DNA of 5,223 nt from Oscillospiraceae bacterium (lineage in GTDB: Bacteria > Bacillota > Clostridia > Oscillospirales > Oscillospiraceae). A program made the translations under genes and the position numbers. The stretch lies in contig JAFZAM010000199.1 of assembly GCA_017557265.1 (NCBI GenBank), positions 1 through 5,223 on the forward strand. Direction: 5' to 3'. Each line of letters begins with the position of its first letter. The stretch's first letter is position 1. Shown here one piece after another: positions 1 to 4,654 of this stretch. The notes beneath the pieces are model-generated. The model was not told where the DNA came from and ran no database searches. It was given only the letters and a program-made list of their open reading frames with translations.

Positions 1-534
1 GAGCGCCGCCATGTCGCGAGCGGTCGAATACTGCGCGGGGCCGTCGAGCCCGTGCGGGTTTTCAAAGCTCGTCGAGCGCAGGCCGAGCTCCGCGGCCTTT
101 TCGTTCATCAGCGCGGCGAAGGCCTCGATGCTCCCCGCCGTATGGCACGCGAGCGCGAGCGCGGCGTCGTTGCCGGAGGCGAGCAGTAGTCCGTACAGCA
201 GATCGCGCACGGTGAGCGTCTCGCCGGGGACGAGGCCCATCTTCGAGCCCTCCACGTCCGTCCATTCCGCGCGCACGCGGACTTCTTCGTCCGGGTCCGT
301 CCTCTCGAGGACGACGAGCGCGGTCATTATCTTCGTGAGCGACGCTATGAGGCGCTTCTCGTCCGCGTTCTTCTCATAGAGCACCGTCCCCGTATTCGCT
401 TCGTACAGGAACGCGCTCGCCGCGCCGTTCTCCGGCGCTTCGGCCCGCGCGGGGGCGGGAATGAGCGCGAGCAGGAGCGCGGCCGCGGCGATATGTGCGG
501 CAAATCTGAGCGGATATGTGGCTCTTTTGGCTAT
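1..534 (-). CDS. dacF: D-alanyl-D-alanine carboxypeptidase (DacF-like, peptidase S11), 3' end outside window
   Basis: A penicillin-binding-protein-type serine D,D-carboxypeptidase that trims the terminal D-Ala from peptidoglycan pentapeptides outside the membrane. The 178 visible residues, counted from the proposed ATA start, begin with a signal peptide: basic residues K3, R4 and R10, a hydrophobic core around 11-25, and an ARA cleavage site ending at residue 31. The mature part then shows SLTK (65-68, the SxxK nucleophile motif) and SGN (120-122, the second active-site motif). The third motif, KTG, would lie beyond the window edge. The reading frame is open to base 1. There is no in-frame ATG, GTG or TTG upstream of the mature domain; the ATA at 534-532 is chosen because it lies just after the ytfJ stop, behind a Shine-Dalgarno-like AAGGA, and gives a complete signal peptide. 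The family is certain from the motifs. The DacF name rests on the sporulation-type neighbourhood and is less sure. Confidence 0.9.
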   Translation of the reverse strand, partial: MAKRATYPLRFAAHIAAAALLLALIPAPARAEAPENGAASAFLYEANTGTVLYEKNADEKRLIASLTKIMTALVVLERTDPDEEVRVRAEWTDVEGSKMGLVPGETLTVRDLLYGLLLASGNDAALALACHTAGSIEAFAALMNEKAAELGLRSTSFENPHGLDGPAQYSTARDMAAL

Positions 535-537
535 TTG

Positions 538-927
538 TCAGTCTTCCTTCTTGTCGGGAATGAGCTCCTTGACCTTGTCGATGACGGTCGGGATGGAGTC
601 TATGACCTTCGTCACGGGGTCGGGCGTGCTGCCCTCGACGGAGAGCAGGCGCACGTTGCCGTCCTTGATGATGACGAACACGGTCGGCGTGATGGTCACG
701 CCCGCGCCGCCGCCGCCTCCGAAGGCGTTGTCTCCGCTGTCCTTCTGGTTCTTGGCGGCGAAGTCCGAGCCGCCGGAGGCGAAGCCGAAGCTGACCTTGG
801 ACACGGGGATGAGCGTGACGCCGTCGGGCGTGGTCACGGGGCTCCCTATTATCGTATTGACATCCACCATGTCGCGAAGCTTGGACATGGTCGTCTCCAT
901 CAGGCTGCCTATCGGATGCTTGTCCAT
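538..927 (-). CDS. ytfJ: GerW/YtfJ family sporulation protein
   Basis: A 129-residue member of the GerW (YtfJ, spore_ytfJ) family. In Bacillus subtilis the family member is a spore protein needed for normal germination; its biochemical activity is not known to me. Family hallmarks are visible: HPIGSLMETTM near the N-terminus (4-14), DVNTIIGSPV (22-31), the central IPVSKVSFGFASGGSDF (40-56), a glycine run at 70-74, then a beta-rich TPTVFVI segment and a lysine/aspartate-rich tail. The start is placed at the ATG at 927 because GGAGG lies 7 bases upstream and the product then begins MDKHP as in relatives. The longer frame from 954 has no such site and adds nine poorly conserved residues. It sits between the DUF2953 gene and dacF, the same partner (ytfI-ytfJ) as in Bacillus. 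This suggests the source organism makes spores or descends from spore formers, which is inference. Confidence 0.92.
   Translation of the reverse strand: MDKHPIGSLMETTMSKLRDMVDVNTIIGSPVTTPDGVTLIPVSKVSFGFASGGSDFAAKNQKDSGDNAFGGGGGAGVTITPTVFVIIKDGNVRLLSVEGSTPDPVTKVIDSIPTVIDKVKELIPDKKED
545..549 (-). promoter_or_regulatory. Possible ribosome binding site of dacF
   Basis: AAGGA lies in the last codons of ytfJ, 10 bases before the proposed ATA start at 534. If aligned as the first part of AAGGAGG, its effective spacing is 8 bases, the same as at scpA. It is a short match, so support is moderate, but it is the only candidate near the signal peptide. Confidence 0.45.
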
Positions 928-934
928 ATTATAT

Positions 935-939
935 CCTCC
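935..939 (-). promoter_or_regulatory. Ribosome binding site of ytfJ
   Basis: GGAGG is separated by 7 AT-rich bases from the ATG at 927. It fixes the ytfJ start inside the 30-base spacer after the DUF2953 gene and argues against the upstream ATG at 954, which has only the end of the previous gene before it. Confidence 0.8.
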
Positions 940-957
940 GTTTCTTTCGTTCATACT

Positions 958-1524
958 TCATTTGGCGCTTTTGGCGCCCGCCAGCTTCACGAGCATGACG
1001 AGGCCTATCCATAAGAGGCTGCCGAGCGCGGCGGATATCTCCGCGCGGAGCGACACCTCGAGCGTCTTTCGGTCAAATACGGGAGTGAGGCTGATATCGC
1101 GCTTTTTGAGACGGAATGAGTTTTCGATGAGGGGCAGCAGCGTTCCCGCGACTGCGGAGGCCGCCCCGTAGGCGACTGCCGTCCCCGCCGCGTCGTCGCT
1201 CCCGTAGACGACGGCGAGCTCGAGGTCGTCTATCGTCAGCTTGCGGCGGAGCCTCCCGAGCGCGTCGGACGCGAGGCGGACTATCTCGACCACCCTGCCC
1301 GCGGACGCGCCCTTTTTGGGCTTGCTCTCCTCCGGCTCTTCCTTTTTCTTCTTCTCTTTTTTCTTTTTTCCCTGTTTTGAGGGCATTATTCGAAAACGGA
1401 AGGGGCCGTACTTCACGAACGCCGTGACTCCCCCGTCCGCTATCTCGACCTTCGCTCCCGCCCGCAGGAGGAGCAGTATCGCGATGAAGGCGGCGATCGC
1501 GGCTATTATTATCGCCGTTTTCAC
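958..1524 (-). CDS. DUF2953 domain membrane protein (YtfI-like)
   Basis: A 188-residue protein of unknown biochemical function, assigned to DUF2953 from its layout and its place next to ytfJ (as with ytfI in Bacillus). Residues 4-20 form a strongly hydrophobic N-terminal membrane anchor. A short beta-type segment follows (25-47, including KYGPFRFRI), then a highly charged Lys/Glu linker (50-71), then the probable domain core: TIDDLELAVVYGSDDAAGTA, a region resembling FRLKKRDISLTPVFD, and a second hydrophobic stretch at about 164-184 that could be another membrane helix. It starts with GTG in a GTGA overlap with the scpB stop; GAGGGTGA about 7 bases upstream is a plausible ribosome site. The overlap suggests translational coupling to scpB. 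I know no established reaction; a membrane role tied to sporulation or germination with the downstream GerW-like protein is only guilt by association. Confidence 0.8.
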   Translation of the reverse strand: MKTAIIIAAIAAFIAILLLLRAGAKVEIADGGVTAFVKYGPFRFRIMPSKQGKKKKEKKKKEEPEESKPKKGASAGRVVEIVRLASDALGRLRRKLTIDDLELAVVYGSDDAAGTAVAYGAASAVAGTLLPLIENSFRLKKRDISLTPVFDRKTLEVSLRAEISAALGSLLWIGLVMLVKLAGAKSAK

Positions 1525-2129
1525 GGCGCATCACCCTCGGGCGGCGCTTCGCCCTCCGCGGGGGCTTCGGCCTGCTGCGTGAGGGCCTCTATGGCGCTCT
1601 CGATGGAGAGCTGCTCGTCGTCCGGGCGGCTCTCGCCTATCTCCGGCAGGTCCTCGAGGCTCTTGAGCCCGAAGGACCGCAGGAAGGTGTCCGTCGTCTT
1701 GAACTGCATCGGGCGGCCCGGGACGTCGAGCCTCCCGCAGGGCTCGATGAGCCCTCTGTCGGCGAGAACGCCGACTGTATAGGAGCTGTCCACGCCGCGG
1801 ACCTGCTCGATATAGGTGCGGGTCACGGGCTGGAAATACGCGACGATGGCGAGGACCTCGAGCGCCGCCTGCGTGAGCCTCGGCGGGCGCCTCGTCTCGA
1901 GCGCGAGGCGAACGGTCTCGTACGCCTCGGGCGCGGTCACCATCTGGTAGGACTTTTCGAGTCTGATGACGCGCATGCCGCGCTCCTCGAAGGCGTACTG
2001 GTCCGTAAGGCGGGCCGCCGCGTCCTCTATCTCGCTCTCGTCCGCGCCGAGGAGCGCGCAGAGCCGCTCGACGGGCACGGGATCGCCGCACGCGAACAGC
2101 ACGGCCTCAAGCAAATTATCCAACTTCAT
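1521..2129 (-). CDS. scpB: Segregation and condensation protein B
   Basis: ScpB, the kite-family subunit of the bacterial SMC-ScpAB condensin, which dimerises through winged-helix domains, binds ScpA and helps compact and segregate newly replicated chromosomes near the origin. The 202-residue product shows the N-terminal LLEAVLFACGDPV helix (6-18) and the second winged helix with LTQAALEVLAIVAYFQPVT (85-103), the conserved RGVDS (111-115), LADRGLIEP (122-130) and PGRPMQF (137-143), ending with FGLKSLEDLP (153-162). After about residue 185 the tail becomes low-complexity, rich in Ala, Glu, Pro and Gly, as is common in this family. The start is set at the ATG at 2129 since GGGGAG lies 8 bases upstream; a GTG at 2138 abuts that site and is less likely. 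Its first 14 bases overlap the end of scpA, consistent with coupled production of the two partners. Confidence 0.95.
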   Translation of the reverse strand: MKLDNLLEAVLFACGDPVPVERLCALLGADESEIEDAAARLTDQYAFEERGMRVIRLEKSYQMVTAPEAYETVRLALETRRPPRLTQAALEVLAIVAYFQPVTRTYIEQVRGVDSSYTVGVLADRGLIEPCGRLDVPGRPMQFKTTDTFLRSFGLKSLEDLPEIGESRPDDEQLSIESAIEALTQQAEAPAEGEAPPEGDAP

Positions 2130-2901
2130 CTGATTCACTCCCCGGAACGGGCGGCACGTAGGCCATCTCCCATCCGTTTTCGGTCTCGGTCAGCTCGGCC
2201 GCGCCGCTCCTGCATATCTCGAGGACGGCGATGAACGAGGCGACGAGCTCGGACCTGTCTCCGCAGGCGGAGAACACCTCGCGCAGGGACATGCTGCCCC
2301 TGTCGCGAAGGCTCGTCAGAAGCTCCTCGGTCTTCTTCCCGAGCGGGTAGGTCACGCGGGTCGGGACGACGATGCCCGGAGCGGGCGCTCCGCTCCCGTC
2401 CGAGCGGTCGGCGAGGCGCGCCATGGCGGCGGCAAGCTCGGAGGACTCGTGGACGTATCTGTACTCCCCCGCGCCTTTTATCTCGGACGGCGCTTTGGCG
2501 AAGGACGTAAAGCCCGTCCTCGCGCGGTGCTCGAACCACTCGAGCTGCTCCTTTATGCGCGCGTAGCTCTCGCGGTTTTTCAGGCTCAGGAGGGAGCTGC
2601 GGAGCGTTTCGAGCTCGCTCGGCTCCTCGTCGCCCGTGAGCAGCGTGCGCGCCTTGATATACATCAGGTGCGACGCCATCTCCATGAACTCGCTCGTTAT
2701 CTCGAGGTCCATGGAGCGCATCTCCTCCATCCAGGCGAGGTACTGCTCGAGGATGAGGGATATCTTGACGTCGACTATCTCTATTTTGTTTTTGCTCAGA
2801 AGCTGGAGGATCAGGGCCAGCGGCCCCTCGAAATCCTCCACGTCCCCGCGGGAGTGCACGACTCCCTCGAGCCTGAAGGTCAGATCGGGAATACGCGTCA
2901 C
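2116..2901 (-). CDS. scpA: Segregation and condensation protein A
   Basis: ScpA, the kleisin that bridges the SMC dimer and binds ScpB in the bacterial condensin complex. Counting from the GTG at 2901 the product has 261 residues, normal for the family. The N-terminal domain contains the diagnostic DFEGPLALILQLL (23-35), KNKIEIVDVKISLI (37-50), then LDLEITSEFMEMASHLMYIKA-type helices (about 65-85), which contact the SMC neck. A charged, variable middle follows, and the C-terminal winged helix (about 190-250) carries LREVFSACGDRSELVASFIAVLEI. The GTG start forms a GTGA overlap with the M50 gene stop. However, the strong ribosome site GGAGGTGA overlaps this GTG and is ideally spaced for an ATT at 2892, so the true protein may begin at residue 4. 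Either start keeps the whole conserved domain. The adjacent scpB supports the call. Confidence 0.96.
   Translation of the reverse strand: MTRIPDLTFRLEGVVHSRGDVEDFEGPLALILQLLSKNKIEIVDVKISLILEQYLAWMEEMRSMDLEITSEFMEMASHLMYIKARTLLTGDEEPSELETLRSSLLSLKNRESYARIKEQLEWFEHRARTGFTSFAKAPSEIKGAGEYRYVHESSELAAAMARLADRSDGSGAPAPGIVVPTRVTYPLGKKTEELLTSLRDRGSMSLREVFSACGDRSELVASFIAVLEICRSGAAELTETENGWEMAYVPPVPGSESDEVG
2138..2143 (-). promoter_or_regulatory. Ribosome binding site of scpB
   Basis: GGGGAG lies 8 bases upstream of the ATG at 2129, inside the final codons of scpA. It decides in favour of that ATG over the GTG at 2138, which overlaps the site. Confidence 0.65.
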
Positions 2902-2905
2902 CTCC
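2898..2905 (-). promoter_or_regulatory. Ribosome binding site of scpA (unusual position)
   Basis: GGAGGTGA is an eight-base match to the complement of the usual 16S rRNA 3' end. It overlaps the nominal GTG start of scpA and the TGA stop of the upstream protease gene. The GGAGG core ends 8 bases before an in-frame ATT at 2892-2890, which is ideal spacing for initiation there, but it leaves no space for the GTG at 2901. Confidence 0.65.
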
Positions 2906-3587
2906 CGGCTATCGCCGCAGCGAGCTTAAAGCCCCATTGAGCGAAGTTGAAAAGACCGTCGAATACGAATTCCGACGCCGCCGCGAGCGGACGGGATATG
3001 ACGCCCGCGAGCATCAGAACTATGAGAAGTATCATCCCGTAGCGCTCGTAGCGCATGAGCTTCATGTACGCGCTGTCGGGAAGGAGCGAAAAGAGCACCT
3101 TCGACCCGTCGAGCGGCGGGATGGGGATGAAGTTGAAAACGCCGAGGCACACGCTGAGGTACGCCGTCATGTCGAGAAGCTCGAGGACGGTTTTTCCCCA
3201 GCCCTTGTCGTAGAGCCACCACGTCAGGACGCCGCGGACGAAGAGGACGAACACCGCCAGCACGAAGTTCGAGACGGGACCGGCGAGCGCCGTCAGCGCC
3301 ATGCCGAGCTTCGGATTGCGGAAGCGGCGCATGTCCACGCTAACGGGCTTCGCCCAGCCGAACTTGAAGAGGACGAGCATGAGCAGGCCTATGGGGTCGA
3401 TGTGCCGCAGGGGGTTCATCGAGATGCGGCCCTGCGACTTGGCGGTCTTGTCGCCGAGGGCGTAGGCCGCGAGGCCGTGGCACATCTCGTGGAAGCTGAT
3501 GCAGACGAGCGCGGGGATTATCGAGAGCAGCAGCTTTACGAGATACGACCAGTCGAGTTTTTTTATGACTTCTCCGAACGAAAGCAT
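2898..3587 (-). CDS. Site-2-protease-like membrane zinc metalloprotease (peptidase M50)
   Basis: A 229-residue intramembrane metalloprotease of the M50B group, similar in layout to the YwhC-type proteins of Bacillota. The zinc-binding HEMCH motif (33-37) lies in the first hydrophobic segment (about 16-44). NPLRHIDPIG (58-67) is the conserved element that follows it, ALAGPVSNFVLA (100-111) begins another membrane helix, and NFIPIPPLDGSKVL (152-165) holds the third zinc ligand, D160, in the PPLDG motif. At least four to five hydrophobic segments are visible, with a final one around 180-195. All catalytic residues are present, so it should be active. Its substrate cannot be read from sequence; relatives cut membrane-bound regulators or signal-peptide remnants, but this short PDZ-less class is largely uncharacterised. 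It starts with ATG one base after the engB stop and overlaps scpA by four bases. A recognisable ribosome site is weak (GGA only), suggesting coupling with engB. Confidence 0.93.
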   Translation of the reverse strand: MLSFGEVIKKLDWSYLVKLLLSIIPALVCISFHEMCHGLAAYALGDKTAKSQGRISMNPLRHIDPIGLLMLVLFKFGWAKPVSVDMRRFRNPKLGMALTALAGPVSNFVLAVFVLFVRGVLTWWLYDKGWGKTVLELLDMTAYLSVCLGVFNFIPIPPLDGSKVLFSLLPDSAYMKLMRYERYGMILLIVLMLAGVISRPLAAASEFVFDGLFNFAQWGFKLAAAIAGR

Positions 3588-3588
3588 C

Positions 3589-4173
3589 TTATCCGGCCGT
3601 CTCTTCTATGAAAGCTGCGAGCCTGCCTCTCCCCTCGCCGTTCTCGGCGGAGAAGACGATGAGCTCGTCCCGCTCGTCGAGGCCGAGGGTCTCGCGGATG
3701 AGCGGAACGTTCGCCGCGAGCTCGCTCTTTTTGCACTTGTCGGCCTTGTTGGCGAGCACGGCGAGCGGACAGCCGACGCTCTTGAACCACTGAGCCATCA
3801 TGGCGTCGTCGGCGGTCGGTTTATGGCGCGCGTCGACGATGAGGACGCCCGCGGAGATGAGGTCCGTGCGCGCGAAATAGCTCTCCATGAGCTTCGCCCA
3901 GCGAAGCTTCTCGGCGTCAGGCACCTTCGCGTACCCGTAACCGGGCAGATCGGCGAGGTAGACCCGCTCGTCGATGAGGAAATAGTTTATGTGCGCGGTC
4001 TTGCCGGGAGTCGCGCTCGCGCGGGCGAAATTCTTGCGGTTTAACAGGCGGTTTATGACGGAGGACTTGCCGACGTTCGAGCGCCCGGCGAAGACTATCT
4101 GCTTTCGCCCGTCGTCTATGAAGTCCTTCTCCGCGGCGGCGGAGCGGACGAATTTGACGTTGTTGTAGTTCAT
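3589..4173 (-). CDS. engB: Ribosome biogenesis GTP-binding protein YsxC/EngB
   Basis: An essential-type TRAFAC GTPase (EngB, YsxC, YihA) that acts late in assembly of the 50S ribosomal subunit in the cytoplasm. The 194-residue length is typical. G-motifs in order: G1 P-loop GRSNVGKSS (30-38), G2 TPGKT (55-59), G3 DLPGYGYA (75-82, the family signature), G4 NKAD (142-145), and G5 around FSAENGEG (174-181). The G4 motif is the canonical NKxD, whereas many family members have TKxD; this should not impair guanine recognition. The ATG start lies 4 bases after the ispF stop and has no clear Shine-Dalgarno sequence, so translation probably depends on ribosomes finishing ispF. In Bacillus this gene sits beside lon; here it lies between isoprenoid genes and an M50 protease. 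Identification is secure. Confidence 0.97.
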   Translation of the reverse strand: MNYNNVKFVRSAAAEKDFIDDGRKQIVFAGRSNVGKSSVINRLLNRKNFARASATPGKTAHINYFLIDERVYLADLPGYGYAKVPDAEKLRWAKLMESYFARTDLISAGVLIVDARHKPTADDAMMAQWFKSVGCPLAVLANKADKCKKSELAANVPLIRETLGLDERDELIVFSAENGEGRGRLAAFIEETAG

Positions 4174-4177
4174 TCGA

Positions 4178-4654
4178 TCATTCGTTGAGCAGCGCGACGG
4201 CGTGCGCGGCTATGCCCTCCCCGCGGCCGGTAAAGCCGAGCTTTTCCTCAGTCGTCGCCTTGACGCTGACGCGGGATGCGTCCACGCCGAGCGCGGCGGC
4301 GAGGCTCGCTCTCATGGCGTCTATATGCTCGGCGAGGCGGGGGCGCTGGGCCACGACGGTCGCGTCGATATTCGATACGGAGGCGCCTGACGCGCGGACG
4401 AGCTCCATGACCTTTTCGAGCAGGAGCATGCTGCTTATGCCGAGATAGCGGTCGTCCGTGTCGGGGAAATGCTTTCCTATGTCGCCGAGGGCGAGCGCGC
4501 CGAGCAGCGCGTCCATGACGGCGTGCGTGAGCACGTCCGCGTCGGAATGGCCCTCGAGCGCGAGCTCCGAGGGTATCTCCACGCCGCCGAGGACGAGCTT
4601 TCTCGCGGGGTCGTTTATGAGTCTGTGAACGTCGTATCCGTGCCCTATCCTCAT
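4178..4654 (-). CDS. ispF: 2-C-methyl-D-erythritol 2,4-cyclodiphosphate synthase
   Basis: IspF of the MEP isoprenoid pathway; it cyclises CDP-methylerythritol 2-phosphate to methylerythritol cyclodiphosphate with release of CMP, working as a cytoplasmic trimer. The 158-residue protein is full length. Metal ligands are visible: D8 and H10 in GYDVHR (6-11) and H44 in GHSDADVLTHA (35-45). The DIGKHFPDTD stretch (58-67) and the C-terminal TTEEKLGFTGRGEGIA (134-149) are family signatures that form the substrate and CMP pocket. The ATG overlaps the ispD stop as ATGA and is preceded by an excellent ribosome site, GAGGAGGT, 7 bases upstream. ispD and ispF remain separate genes here rather than the ispDF fusion of some proteobacteria. 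The intervening enzyme IspE acts on the IspD product but is not encoded in this window. Confidence 0.98.
   Translation of the reverse strand: MRIGHGYDVHRLINDPARKLVLGGVEIPSELALEGHSDADVLTHAVMDALLGALALGDIGKHFPDTDDRYLGISSMLLLEKVMELVRASGASVSNIDATVVAQRPRLAEHIDAMRASLAAALGVDASRVSVKATTEEKLGFTGRGEGIAAHAVALLNE

Noticed and set aside
11..379. Plus-strand open frame (about 122 codons) at the left edge
   Set aside because: The opposite strand encodes the SxxK and SGN motifs of a D,D-carboxypeptidase in a continuous frame; the plus-strand product is a Ser/Ala-rich shadow.
538..540. Readthrough of the ytfJ TGA to make a YtfJ-DacF fusion, since both genes share a frame
   Set aside because: A signal peptide follows the stop at once, which would be pointless inside a fusion. 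YtfJ has its normal C-terminus, and no recoding element is evident. A new start at ATA is the simpler reading.
928..934. ATATAAT resembling a promoter -10 box just before ytfJ
   Set aside because: It is the spacer between the ribosome site and the ATG, so a transcript starting downstream of it would lack the ribosome site; no matching -35 was identified.
461..1171. Plus-strand open frame (about 236 codons) opposite ytfJ and the DUF2953 gene
   Set aside because: It spans two well-supported minus-strand genes and has a Ser/Pro/Ala-rich antisense composition with no domain or ribosome site.
2937..3611. Long plus-strand open frame (about 224 codons) opposite the M50 protease gene
   Set aside because: Its product is highly charged, with Glu, His, Arg and Val repeats and no fold signature. 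It is the antisense of a clearly real gene. GC-rich codon use keeps antisense frames open by chance.
3499..4044. Plus-strand open frame (about 181 codons) opposite engB
   Set aside because: It is antisense to the invariant GTPase motifs of engB, and its composition is typical of a shadow frame.
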